Counted from the first letter of the stretch, positions 11,301-21,688 are shown. The stretch is 64,000 nucleotides of DNA from Leucocoprinus leucothites (GCA_013368445.1 JAACJO010000028.1:310001-374000); one strand, 5' to 3'. Program-made: numbers and translations. The notes: generated by a model not told the origin, from the letters alone.

Positions 11301-12887
11301 TACAAGTGTGTAACCGGCCTCGGGGGAATACAACACTTCACTCAGGTGGAGTTGAGATGAAGTGGCACCATTTGGTAAGTCTAAAGTGACTTCACCCTTT
11401 CCAACAGCGTCAAATGCTTTCTTGTTTGCAGCACGCAAGGGTCGAGGGGGAATGGATTTGAAGGTGGAAAAATGATCACGGTAGGGAGTAATGTGAGTCA
11501 TTGCACCTGAGTCGAACACCTCGACTCGTGTTTGAGTGGATTCACTGACACTGACGACCTCTTCATTTGCAGCAATATTGACTTCTTCAAAATCCGATCC
11601 GAAATCAATTTCACTTGTGATCCCTTCATCACTTTCTGACACACTATTCAAGTGATCAGCCTCGAGTTCGGACCAACTCAAGTCACTCTCATAGTCCGAT
11701 AGCTCCTCTACCATGAAGGAGCAGTCGTCGTCATCGTCTTCGGTGACAATATTGGCACTGGCACCCTTTCTAGGTGCGTTACCTCCCTTCTCCCCCTCCT
11801 TCTTCTCACTAGTGCCTCTCTTAGGGCATTCTCTCTTCCAGTGATCACCGCCACAAATCCAACATGGCCCCTTCTTTTTCACCTTTCCCCTGAACTTTCC
11901 ACCGCCGCCATTGTTTCCACCACTGCCCCCTCCCTTGTTTCCCACAACCATCAAAGCATCGTCACTTTCGGCTTTAGTGGCACCACCCCTGGATCGATCG
12001 GGGCGTGTTATATCCCATTCATCACTAATTAAGATGATCAAGATGTCGGGATCTATGGTGTGTTGGAGGGAGCTATGGAGTCGGGCAGCAGAGAGCTGGT
12101 TCAAAGCATATGAAGCAAGCCACCGAGGTAAGGATTGTATTATTGCATTCCTGTAATCATCATCATCAATGATGACACCGACAGCTTCAAGTTCGGCTTT
12201 ACGGCAGCGAAGCTCACTCAGGAACATACGAATATCACCCTTATCAGGGCATCGCATGGACATGAAGTCATGACGAAGACGTGCCTGTGAGAAGGCACTC
12301 TTGTAAGTGTATTCCTGCACTATGGCCGCCCACATCTCTTTGACGGTTGGCTGTCCAGATACAACCAAAAAGGTAGAGTCAGGGAGTCGTTGGGCAAGCA
12401 AGGCACGAGCAAATTTTTCGTTCTTGACCCAACTCTCGACCATCTCGACTGTGACGGCAGGCTGTGTAGGCTGAGTAGGGATGGCAGATGCTGTTGTCAT
12501 GACAGCAGGGGTAGGCTGAGTGCTCGTAGGGATGGCAGTCTGCAAGGGTGTGGCAGGAACAGTAGCAGGAGTGGAGGCAGTGCTCGAAGCGGCAGGGTTT
12601 GCAGGAGTAGCATCAGAGGCAGTAGCAGTGGGTTGTGTAGTAGGAGCAGAAGGAGTGGCGCCGGACTGGGATCCGGTAGTCTGACTAGCAGAAGGTGAAG
12701 CTCTGATTACAGGGCGAGGTTCACTACCATCAAAGTGGCCCCACAGATCCTTTCCTTGGACCTCTGTCTGGAAACGTATCGCGAATATCGCCCAGTTACC
12801 ACCAGACACATCCAACTTCGGAACTGCTGAGGACAGCATATTGGTAGTCATTGTAAACTTCAATATAGATAATTCTTTCTTTAGCAA
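8334..12887 (-). pseudogene. copia gag-pol polyprotein, single premature stop
   Basis: A single frame of 1518 codons runs from 12887 to 8334, broken once by TGA at 9776-9774 (after 'ELVDPPI'; the expected codon is CGA). Order: gag with an Ala/Thr/Pro-rich stretch (about residues 65-145); a CCHC knuckle CWICGGDHWKREC; an acidic linker; protease 'VFDSGAMTHI'; a GAG-pre-integrase/HHCC region ('MLHRRLGHI'...'CESCAYAK'); an integrase core ('HSDVWGP', 'LHSDRGGEY', 'NGVAERRNRT'); after the stop, RT with 'GSKWVFKAK', 'LYGLKQSGR' and catalytic 'ILVHVDDCTIV'; and RNase H with 'GFTDADGNMAEDRRTTSGY' and 'TLSTTESEYVAA'. All catalytic residues look present, so it is one base from intact. ATG 12851 is an alternative start. 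Confidence 0.95.
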
Positions 12888-12898
12888 TGCAATGGGGT

Positions 12899-12911
12899 GG
12901 GGCCCATAACC
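12899..12911 (-). other. copia primer-binding site matching the initiator tRNA-Met anticodon arm
   Basis: Next to the 5' LTR the minus strand reads GGTTATGGGCCCC. Its complement (plus strand, ggggcccataacc) looks like the anticodon stem-loop of eukaryotic initiator tRNA-Met (GGGC.CAUAACCC, anticodon CAU). Drosophila copia is primed by an internal fragment of this tRNA (half-tRNA priming), and the placement here is the same. The tRNA comparison is from memory. Confidence 0.65.
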
Positions 12912-13271
12912 TGAAAGATAAATATATATTCAGTATCTCGACGCGAGAACTATAGTCAATACCTGAAAGATAAATATATACTACGAATATGATTAGCATA
13001 AGTAAGAAAAGTAAGAAAGACTAGATAACAAACTCACTTCAGTATCTCGACGCGAGAACTGAAGTGTCAGTACATGACAGTACACTACTTATAGGACACT
13101 AATGAATACATAGCTTGTTTCGTAGACAACATGCTCAGTTACATTATGATAACAACGAATAAATGAACGGAAAAATATACGGTCAGCACGGCGAGATGAA
13201 ACTTGGATACCATACAGATAATGAGCCGATGTTATGCAGACAGGACTCGGCAGGGGTTTGCAATCCCGACA
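12912..13271 (-). repeat. copia 5' LTR (right copy)
   Basis: A 360-bp LTR matching the left copy except for one G/A difference in a CpG. It acts as promoter side for the minus-strand element. The hairpin-forming sequence cttcagt..actgaag lies at 13037-13064. Confidence 0.95.
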
Positions 13272-13833
13272 AACTCCACCCAAGGTCTCCTCCCCCTTTA
13301 AAAATGACTTCTCTATAGGTCATGTGTCATCCCTGTGGCTATGTATGGTTTCCATCTATGGTACTTTGAAGGCACTTATAACAAGGAACTTCTCAAGTCC
13401 CTCTTATCTATGCAAAGGTGTGCAGCTCTTTGGATCACTGGCACTTTCCACACCTCTCCTTCTGGTAGCACCAAGAGTATCACAGGTCTTATTTCCATTC
13501 ACCTTTATCTTCATAAATTAGCTATTTGTTCTTCATATTGAGTTTCTACTTTACCTTCTAATCATGCATTACATTCTCTCCTTTCTGATTGTTTCTCTCT
13601 TAACTCTCCCCCTCATCCCCAATTATTTATTTATTTATTTTTTAAAATCAATGATTTATAACATGGTGCCCAGTTGCAATCTGTACCCACCAACATAATA
13701 CAGGGCCTAAGTACCACTACCTAAGCCAAACACTGCAAAGATGGGAAAAGATAATGTCCTGTCTGAATATAGTATACTATCCAATAGCAAAGAAATATGG
13801 CATAGTAACAAAGATGAAACTAAAGTCCAACTT

Positions 13834-16800
13834 TTGGACTTTGACATCATTTTTCTACAGGAACCTCTGTGGAATCATATCTGCAAAGCTCCATCTATGA
13901 CTAACCCTGAAGGGGATGATGTCATAGGAGCCCCTAACCATTCTGAATGGCTGTATATGGTTTGCCCTACTAAGTCCAATGATCCCCAACTACGTACTTT
14001 GACTTACATTCACAGACACCTTATTTGTATGAGACCCATCCTTCAACAAGATTGGGTCAATCACCATGATATCCAAATACTAGGTCTATTTAACCAAGGT
14101 AACTATATTCACTTCCTTAACATATACTCTGATTTGTTGTCAATGGTGATCAAATTTCTTTCATCAAACTTTATTGACATTCCTAATATCATGTACATGG
14201 GAGGCAATTTTAACTATTGCTCTCTGGAATGGGATCCCCTTGTTTCTCATCTTCCCCACACCGCCATAACTCTAATGGAGTTAGCAGACACCTTCAACCT
14301 TACAAGGTCATCACTGACTTTAGTCTTCCCTACCCATTTTTCTTCAATCAAAGGACATGACAATTCAGTCATTGATCTAATTTTTTATGCCAACAATTCC
14401 ACTCTCCACATCATTGATGCAAATTTGAGACTCCCCTTGGATCATGCACCTCTGCTCATTGACCTTCCAATTCACCTGAATTGTATTAATTATAAAAAAT
14501 GTGTACTGCCTAAGGATAGTGATGAAGAGACCACCTTTATTTCTCAGGTTTCAGAGCATCTGTCAGCCCTTGACTGTTCAAACATTTATTCTACTTCCTG
14601 TTTTGACAGTATCTCCAATTCAATATCTCGTATATTTACAGACTCTTGGAATTTGAACTCTAAAACTGTATGGATCACTAACTGGTCAAAAGAATGGTGG
14701 ACACCACACTGTTCTGAGATTCTTCTTACTTACAGAAAAACTAAAGATCAAAAAGACTGGCAAACATTTAGGGCAGCTACTCAAGCTGCCAAATGTTCTT
14801 TTTTCGATGAGCATATTCATGAAATTGCTTCAACCAACAAATGACTCTGGGATCTCATAGAATGGGTCAAACAGTGGAAGCTCCCTACCATCAAAGGTAT
14901 CCAATATCAAGGACACCCTTGCAATGATCTTCCTGACTTATGGAATGCACTCCACTCATCATATAACTCTGTGTCAGGTCAACCAGTAAGCCCTCACATT
15001 CTTAATGAAATAAAATCTCTTCCCCCCCATTCCTGGGCAATATTCTCTGCTTTGGAACTTAACAAATCTCTCTCTTCTTGTGCTAACTCCTCAGTGCCCG
15101 GGCCTGACCATGTATCTTGGAAACATTTAAAGTCCATTGTCACTCACAACAAATGCCTCAAGAATGTTATTCTCATTGCAAATGCATGCATACATCTATC
15201 TAACTGGCCAAGTCACTTCAAAGACTCAGTTTCTATCATCATTCCCAAGCCAAATAAACCAGCCTATGGTACCCCTAAAGCATTTTGTCCTATTGTCCTA
15301 CTAAACACTTTAGGTAAACTTATTGAAAAGATGATCATGCATTGCATGCAACTTGAAGCAGTTTTCTCTAGAGCTCTCCACCCAAATCAAATGGGAGGGA
15401 TTATCCAATGCTCCACTGAGGATGCAGGTGTTTTCCTCACTCACATTATTTGGGCCAGATGGGCCAAAGGTATGATCACTAGTGTTTATGCTTTTGACAT
15501 TGCCCAATTTTTTCCTTCCTTAAATCACGATATTCTTACTGACATCTTGCAACATCAGGGGTTTGCCCCTGAACTCATAAAATTCTTCTCTCACTATCTC
15601 ATAGGATGATCCACACAATTCATGTGGAACACATTCATGTCTGATGCTCACAACATAGATGTTGGCATAGGGCAAGGTTCAGCCTTATCTCCCATTCTAT
15701 CAGTGCTATATTTAGCACCTCTCATGTTCATGTTTGATCAATCTGCTCATCTTCAATCCATTCCCTCTTCCCTTCTATCCTTTGTTGATGACAGGCTTTG
15801 GATATCCTAAGCAAAGAGTTATACTAACACTTTTTCATCCCTTAAAGCTGCATATTCTATTATTAATTCCATCTGTACTGACCTCAGATTAGTCATTGAA
15901 CATGACAAGTCTGAGGTCTTTCACTTTTCATGATGCCATAACGACTCAAACCCTTCACTTGATTTATCCAACATTGGTGGTCCCATCTTATCCCCAAAAC
16001 CCTTCTGGAAATACCTCAGCTTCTACTTCAATTGTCAACTGTCATTTCAAGAACACATCCGATACTATTCAACCAAGGCATTGTCTATAGTGGAAGCCAT
16101 GGGCATGCTAGGTAATTCTACCTGAGGTCTCCTTCCCCTCCAAAAACAACTCCTATATAGGTCATGCATTGTCCCTGTAGCTATGTATGGCTTCTATCTA
16201 TGGGACTTTGAGGGGGCTCGCAATAAGGTGCTTCTCAAGTCCCTCTCTTCTATGCAGAGACATGCGGCTCTTTGGATCACTGGCATGTTTCGCACTTCTC
16301 CATCTGGTGGTGTCAAAAGTATTGCTGGACTTATTCCTATTCATCTCCATCTTTGTAAATTAGCTATTCATTCTTCATACTGAGTCTCTACTTTACCTTC
16401 TAACCATGCAATACATTCTCTTTTATCTGATTGTTTCTCTCTTGATTCTCCCCCTCATCCTCAATTGCTTTGCCTTCTAACTCCAGCCAAAAAAACCAAA
16501 ATCAAAGGCCCTATTTTTGATGTAGATAATTCCCTTTGTCATCTCTCCGGTTCCTTTTCTCCATTTGCCCTTGAAGCCAAACCTGGCTCTTGTCTCATGG
16601 ATATTTTCATCTCTGTAATCGCTTGGACAAGCATGAGATGTATAAACATGTATTATCTCTTGATTCTGTTTTCTCCTCTTCTTCTTCTGATAGATCTTGT
16701 ATATTAGTTGTTACTGATGCTTCTGTTCCACTTGTAGGTTCCCTTCAGGTAGTTTTGGCAGCACATTTATATTGCAGCAGACAACAAGTGTCCCATGCAA

Positions 16801-17669
16801 AACAAGCAAGCGGCCGGGTGTCTTCCACAGATACTGAACTCTATTCCATTTGTATTGGTATCACAAAAGCCATATCCCTCCAATGCAACAAAATCATTCT
16901 CATCACCGACTGTCTCCCAGCAGCCAAGCTGGCAGTCAACCCCTCTATTCACTCAAGCCAGTCGCATTCCATCCATGTTTGCCGACTCCTATCTGATTGG
17001 CTCATAGCCAAACCATCTCATTCCATTGAATTCTGGGACATTCCTTCTAAGTAGCGTTGGAAACCACATTTCAAAGTCCACAATGACATCACCACCACAT
17101 GCATCCATGCCTCTTCCCATACAGGTGCTACCCTCAACTTCTTGAATTGCAAAGTCACCAACAACTGCCAGAAATCCTGGGAGTCCACATTCTGGAAGAA
17201 GAAGTACTGTAGCAATGGTTTCCTCCTTTCAAAAAAGAATCACAAATTCCTTATTCCTTCCTATGTCAAGGGAGGCACTTGGCTTCCATTAGCTAACAAG
17301 TCACCATCACTATGTGCACACATGACTTGAGCCATCCTCAACCATGCTCCTATTGGAGCTTTTCACAAGAGATTTTTCCCCCTCAAGCCCAAATCCTGTT
17401 GTTGTGGCCATTGCTTGGAAACATGACATCATATCCTGTGTTATTGCCCACTCTACCCCATCTGCACTCAATGGGTGCAATGCACCCTACCTCAGTATGA
17501 GTTCCTTGTTGAATTCTTGAAAAAGAATCTGGCTGCTTTTGCCTTCTCTAATCATGATATGCATCCACTGCCGCTTCAAGCCCCTGTGCCCACCAAACCA
17601 AATGAAGGTGAACTTTTTTCCTTTATCTCATCTCATTTCTTTTCTTTTGAGTCCAATCTCTGTGTATAA
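13834..17669 (+). pseudogene. ORF2 of LINE-3: endonuclease, RT, RNase H, C-terminal zinc-like domain
   Basis: Endonuclease (13834-14844) keeps 'FLQEPLWNH', 'YMGGNFNY' (GDFN with D to N) and 'LPLDHAPLLIDLP'. RT (about 14900-15810) shows 'SVPGPDHVSWKHL', 'AFDIAQFFPS', 'GQGSALSPILSVLYLAPLM' and 'SFVDDRLWIS'. The segment to 16383 has 'HAALWITGMFRTSP' and 'IAGLIPIHLHL'. RNase H (16690-17050) has 'VVTDASVPLV', 'STDTELYSI' and 'IILITDCLPA'. The C-terminal part has a Cys/His cluster CCCGHCLET followed by a tryptophan-less tail ending at 17669. Stops: TGA at 14842-14844 and at 15607-15609, where LINE-2 still has Arg ('LIGRSTQF'), plus TAG at 17052-17054. Not functional. Confidence 0.85.
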
Positions 17670-17878
17670 CACCTTGTTCCATAGTCTCTCTCTTGAGTCT
17701 TCTCTATTTCACTAGACTAATTGTACATAGTATTTGTCTTAAGCAGTCTCCAACTGCTTTGTGTACCCCAGCTTGCTGTAGTGTACCATCTATTTGTACT
17801 ATTTAGTTGTAAGTGGACTGCAACTGAGCACTGCTATATAAATTCATTGATTTTTTTTTTTAAAAAAAAAAAAAACTA
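13834..17878 (+). mobile_element. LINE-3, 5'-truncated autonomous LINE, complete 3' end
   Basis: This plus-strand LINE starts inside the endonuclease and runs through RT, RNase H and a C-terminal domain to a 3' UTR. It ends in CATTGA, a T run and a tail of about 13 A. It is flanked by the 8-bp duplication TCCAACTT and sits inside A2. It gives the best view in this window of the 3' half of the family. 5' truncation with target duplication is the usual result of target-primed reverse transcription. Confidence 0.9.
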
Positions 17879-18497
17879 TCCAACTTGCAGACCTCTAATA
17901 GTAAGCTTATATGCATGTGTGGCCCTAGCAACAAGACAACAGGGTTGGGGAATACATTGAAGCAGGTACACAACCTACTCCTGGAGCCTCCTATTGTCCT
18001 CCTTGTGATGGCTGAGCCAATCATGGTCAAACTGGTGGCACTAGAATGGACACTTTCAATCATCAGCTGCATGGTCACCCTTGCAGTTGATACATGAGAT
18101 ATGGGGACAGGGCTCCCCAGTGGGTGTGGGCAGGATGGGGGGGTTTGCCTTTGGACTCCCCTTACAGCATGATGATGTAGAGCAATGGTTCTCACTATGG
18201 TAAGGACCACTACACTGGGAACACCTGAGTGCACAGTTGTGGCAGGTGGGAGTAGAGTGGCCAAAGTGCCAGCAGCACTGGTACTGAGGGATACTGGAGT
18301 GAGCACAGCAGGCTTGATGATAGCCTGCATACTATTGAAGTTGAGGTACTTGTTGAGGAGCTTCTTGGTGCTGGCTCCTGACTGAGAGTCCTATAGGTCA
18401 AACCAAACAGTAGCAGTGTTGGCCTTGGGGGAGTTGTGCATGATGTGCACAGATGAAATATTAGCAAAAGTGTCCTTGAATGGAGATAATTGCATAC

Positions 18498-18647
18498 ATC
18501 CCTCCTTGACCTCTTACCACCACCATCACTTAGTTGGTGTTTGATTGGACATCTAGTGTATATTGTATTCCTGCCTATTCTACATGGGCAAGTGAAAGTC
18601 TAAGTCTAACCACCCCCCATGCCAAACAACTGAGTCCACTGATGAGC
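18498..18647 (+). repeat. Inverted 5' end of LINE A2 (leader and first ORF1 codons)
   Basis: CCCTCCTTGACCTCTTACC begins at about 18500, followed by a family leader and the ORF1 start ATGGGCAAG. The fourth codon is TGA, where other copies have CGT or TGC (from CGC). About 20 codons on, the sequence stops at the poly(T) of LINE-4. Its 5' end faces the ORF1 remnant on the opposite strand, the expected geometry for a twin-priming inversion. Confidence 0.7.
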
Positions 18648-19192
18648 TTTTTTTCTTTTTTTATTTTAAAAATCAATGGATTTATATAGCAGTGCTCAGT
18701 TACAGTCTGCTTTTAACTAAATAATACAAACAGATGGTATGCTATGGCAAGCTGGGGTACATGAAGTGGTCAGAGACTGCTTAAGACAAAGACTATATAT
18801 GATTAGTCCAGTAAAATAGAGAAGACTTGAGAAAGAGACTATAGAACAAGGTGTTATACACAGAAATCAGACTCAAAGGAAAAGAAGAGAGATGAGATAA
18901 AGGAAAAAAGTTCACCTTCATTTGGTTCAGTGGGCACAGGGGCTTGAAGCAGTAGTGGATGCGTGTCATGATTAGAGAAGGCAAAAGCAGCCGGATTCTT
19001 TTTCAAAAATTTGACAAGGAACTTGTATTGAGGAAAGGTGCATTGCACCCATTGGGTGTGGATGGGGTAGAGTGGGCAATAACACAAAATATGGTGTTAT
19101 GTTTCCAAGCAATGGCCACAATGACAGGACTTGGGCTTGAGGGGGAAAAACCTCTCATAAAAAGCTCAAATAGAAGTGTGGTTGAGGATGGC

Positions 19193-19520
19193 TCAAGTCA
19201 TGCATGCACATAATGATGGTGACTCATTAGCTAATGGAAGCCAAGTGCCTCCCTTGACATAGGAAGGAATAAGGAATTTGTGATTCTTTTTTGAAAGGAG
19301 GAAACCATTGCTACAGTACTTCTTCTTCCAGAATGTGGACTCCCAGGATTTCTGGCAGTTGTTGGTGACTTTGCAATTCAAGAAGTTGAGGGTAGCACCT
19401 GTATGGGAAGAGGCATGGATGCATGTGGTGGTGATGTCATTGTGGACTTTGAAATGTGGTTTCCAACGCTACTTAGAAGGGACATCCCAGAAGTTGATAG
19501 AGCGAGATCGTTTGGCTGTG
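19193..19520 (-). pseudogene. LINE-4 RNase H end and C-terminal domain, left of Gypsy-1
   Basis: This segment continues the RNase H frame interrupted by Gypsy-1. It reads 'FWDVPSK', a TAG, 'RWKPHF', then the conserved stretch with 'KSWESTFWKKKYCS' and 'GGTWLPLANESPS'. It is nearly identical to LINE-3 (17040-17330). The next frame (19087-18854) has 'CYCPLYPIHTQWVQC'. It is part of the dead ORF2 of LINE-4. Confidence 0.8.
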
Positions 19521-20066
19521 TGTCACGATCTGCGATCGCGACCTCTCCGATTTGATCTCCGACTACTTTTTCGATTTCCAATTCCCGTGATTTTTCATTA
19601 TCTATCATTTCTATAAATATTTCGCAGCCTGTCTCCGCTCATCATTCTATCCTTCTTTCATTTGCACTCATATTCGTTTCCGCCATTCCATTTATGTTTA
19701 TCGTTCTCTGTCACGTCGCGTTTGTCGTTGTCTATTTACTTTTCGTTTATCTGTTTATTCGTTTATCGTCGCATTGTGAGCTTTGCGATATTTACGTGTT
19801 ATTTGTCCAATTTCGCGTTATCTTAAATACATCGCTACTAGCTCATGTACTATTCATTCTGAATATCGACTAAGATTCCACTCTGAATTCTCTGTCCGTT
19901 ATTCCTTCAGTGTTGAATTCCAATTCGCACTGCCTGTCATCTTCCTCGTAGACCAAATCAGTCGATGCAATATCGGAAGGGCGCAGCACATACGCTGAAG
20001 CCAATGACCGACCTCTCCGTAACTTTCACGCGCTTAGTAAGCGCCGGTATTTCGCAAATCCTGACA
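19521..20066 (+). repeat. Gypsy-1 5' LTR
   Basis: 546 bp, TG...CA. It contains a TATA-like TTAAATA at 19823-19829 and, about 30 bp on, the 11-mer ATTCTGAATAT (19856-19866), which is the exact reverse complement of the primer-binding site downstream of the LTR. The sequence between is T- and pyrimidine-rich. Confidence 0.95.
19823..19866 (+). promoter_or_regulatory. Predicted Gypsy-1 promoter: TATA-like box and transcript start
   Basis: TTAAATA at 19823-19829 lies 31-33 bp upstream of A 19856, where ATTCTGAATAT begins. If transcription starts there, the RNA 5' end would be exactly the 11 nt needed to pair with the primer-binding site, as in the Tf1 self-priming mechanism. The start site is inferred, not shown. 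Confidence 0.5.
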
Positions 20067-20068
20067 GT

Positions 20069-20079
20069 ATATTCAGAAT
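20069..20079 (+). other. Gypsy-1 self-priming primer-binding site
   Basis: ATATTCAGAAT begins two bases after the 5' LTR. It does not begin with TGG, so it does not look like a tRNA 3'-end site. It is an 11-base perfect complement of 19856-19866 in the LTR. Tf1/sushi-type chromoviruses prime from the 5' end of their own RNA with a match of 11 nt. Confidence 0.65.
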
Positions 20080-20107
20080 ACCCAACTTTCGGTATTGTTC
20101 TCTTAAT

Positions 20108-21688
20108 ATGTCTACAACACTTACTCGCAATACTGCTCGTACTCGTGGTATTTCTGTCCAGAATCATCCACTTCCCTCTCGACCCGCACCTTCTACTCGT
20201 GGTAGAGGTGGCGCTCCTTCTACTCCTCGGTTTTCAGGTCCACCTCGAAATGGGCGTGAAGCTTCGCGTAGGACTATTCATGAGTCTGAAGAAGATGAAC
20301 CCCAGCCTGAGAGCGACCAGGTCAGTGTTGACCATAACGAAGACAACGAGGAAGAAGAGGAGAATAACGCACAAGAACCGGAGGGCAATACCCAATTTTT
20401 TGAACTTGAAGATTTGGGTCAGGATGATGAACATTTGGATAATGATGGTGCTGATGCAGGAGGTGGAGATGGCGATGGAGGTCCTCCCAATGATGATCCT
20501 GATGATGAAGGTGACCCAGAGGATGAGCCTGACGAGCCTCCTCGTCGCCGCCATCATCAAAACCCAGACCCTGAAGAACGATTCCTGAATATTATGGATC
20601 GTTTTGCAACTAATCTCGAAAATCGCAACCATACTCCCCAGCCTGTCGTTAAAATGGAACGCATTCAGGCTAAAGAGCCCGACACATTTGACGGCTCTAA
20701 GCCTCAGAAACTAGACGAGTTCCTTTTTCAATGCCGCTTATACTTCAATACTAATCCGTCGCAATTCACTACAGAACATGCGAAGGTTAGCTTTGCGATG
20801 ACCTTTCTCAAGGGACCCGCTCAGCAGCACTTTCAAACGGTTCTTCAAGTGGAGTACGATTGGGACGTCATTTCCTGGTTTCAGGATTTCCAATTGTTTG
20901 CAGACGAGTTGCGCGAGAATTTTGGGGCCCTTGATCACGAGACAGAGGCAGCGGAGGAGTTGGAACACCTTCACATGGGTCATAACTGGACTATAACCAA
21001 GTATAACATTGAGTTCTCGCGACTTGCTAGTATCTTGGGATGGCCCGACAACGTCCTAGTTTACTGCTATTATCGAGGCCTTCCAGATCGCATTTCCGAC
21101 ATCATTTCCAGCTCTCCTACTGGCAAACCCTCTTCCCTTGCTGCTATGCGACGTCTTGCTATGCAAATCAACAACAACTACTGGTCCCGTGTCCGCGAAA
21201 AGAAGCGTACTGGTGAAAAACCAGGTCAGTCTTCGACGCATCCTGATACACAGAACCAGCAGAACCAGCAGAACAAAAACAAGGGGAAGAACAACAACAA
21301 CAATTGCCAGCAGAATTCATCACAGCAGCCCAACACACCTTCCAATCCTCCTTCCAACAATCCTAAACCATTCCAGAAATCATCGAATCCTTCTTCCTCA
21401 TCACAACCCTCCAATCCTCTCGCTGGAAAACTCAACAAGGAGGGTAAGCTGACTGCTCAAGAGCATCAGCGTCGCATCGCAAATGGACAATGCTTATACT
21501 GTGGTGGAAACCACATGATTCGCGACTGTCCTCGCAAGAACGAGTCCGGTAATACTAATAATAATTCCAATTCTACTTCTTCTTCTTCTAACGCGAACAA
21601 GCCTAAAGGGCGAAACGCCAAGGCCGACGCAGACTCCAAGGATGCTTCACAACCTTCGGGCTCTCAATCCGAGAGTTCGAAAAAATAG
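20108..21688 (+). CDS. Gypsy-1 gag
   Basis: An intact frame of 526 residues. The N-terminus is basic and Ser/Thr/Arg-rich, followed by an acidic stretch (about residues 58-140). The retrotransposon gag domain lies at about residues 185-350 ('KEPDTFDGSKPQKLDEFLFQCRLYF' region, 'FLKGPAQQHF', 'ILGWPDNVLVYCYYRGLPD'). A Gln/Asn-rich linker and one CCHC knuckle CLYCGGNHMIRDC follow. It forms the particle shell that packages element RNA. The stop TAG (21686-21688) directly follows AAA AAA, and pol continues in the -1 frame from that point. No premature stop was seen. Confidence 0.93.
   Translation: MSTTLTRNTARTRGISVQNHPLPSRPAPSTRGRGGAPSTPRFSGPPRNGREASRRTIHESEEDEPQPESDQVSVDHNEDNEEEEENNAQEPEGNTQFFELEDLGQDDEHLDNDGADAGGGDGDGGPPNDDPDDEGDPEDEPDEPPRRRHHQNPDPEERFLNIMDRFATNLENRNHTPQPVVKMERIQAKEPDTFDGSKPQKLDEFLFQCRLYFNTNPSQFTTEHAKVSFAMTFLKGPAQQHFQTVLQVEYDWDVISWFQDFQLFADELRENFGALDHETEAAEELEHLHMGHNWTITKYNIEFSRLASILGWPDNVLVYCYYRGLPDRISDIISSSPTGKPSSLAAMRRLAMQINNNYWSRVREKKRTGEKPGQSSTHPDTQNQQNQQNKNKGKNNNNNCQQNSSQQPNTPSNPPSNNPKPFQKSSNPSSSSQPSNPLAGKLNKEGKLTAQEHQRRIANGQCLYCGGNHMIRDCPRKNESGNTNNNSNSTSSSSNANKPKGRNAKADADSKDASQPSGSQSESSKK

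Larger units (their letters stand above)
7967..13271 (-). mobile_element. Complete Ty1/copia LTR retrotransposon (5305 bp), very young
   Basis: The minus-strand element has two 360-bp LTRs (TG...CA), a 5-bp target duplication AACTC (7962-7966 and 13272-13276), a primer-binding site and a polypurine tract, and one long gag-pol frame. The domain order gag, protease, integrase, RT, RNase H is that of copia/Pseudoviridae. The LTRs differ at one site only (8249 A against G in the right copy). The frame has one premature TGA at 9776-9774. Both changes are CpG transitions. It sits in LINE-1. Confidence 0.97.
7237..13621 (+). mobile_element. LINE-1, RT-region fragment, interrupted by a solo LTR and the copia element
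   Basis: Plus-strand pieces 7237-7286, 7647-7966 and 13272-13621 read as one LINE ORF2 when the solo LTR (7287-7646) and copia (7967-13271) are removed. They cover 'SFVDDGLC' (RT catalytic motif), the following thumb region, and the 'CAALWITGTFHTSP..STKSITGL' segment. The 5' part lies left of A1 or outside the window. At 13621 the frame stops where a reverse-oriented family A tail begins. No RNase H or poly(A) of this copy was found on the other side. The frame carries several stops and is dead. Confidence 0.75.
13622..18647 (-). mobile_element. ORF1-only LINE, family A, copy A2, split by LINE-3 and with inverted 5' end
   Basis: Minus-strand pieces 13622-13833 (A/T-rich tail and 3' UTR) and 17879-18497 (rest of 3' UTR and zinc-knuckle part of ORF1) are joined when LINE-3 (13834-17878) is removed. 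The shared target duplication is TCCAACTT (13826-13833 and 17879-17886). At 18498 the sequence flips: a plus-strand family 5' end (CCCTCCTTGACC..., start ATGGGCAAG) follows up to 18647. The middle of ORF1 is missing. This is the structure left by twin priming. The ORF1 remnant has frameshifts and is dead. Confidence 0.75.

Noticed and set aside
13741..13833. ATG-started N-terminus for the LINE-3 endonuclease
   Set aside because: These bases are the reverse complement of the family A 3' UTR (copy A2); LINE-3 starts at about 13834, after the target duplication.
21138..21452. Plus-strand frame of 104 codons inside Gypsy-1 gag
   Set aside because: It overlaps the gag frame that has domain matches; Arg/Thr-rich translation is a shadow of the Gln/Asn-rich linker.
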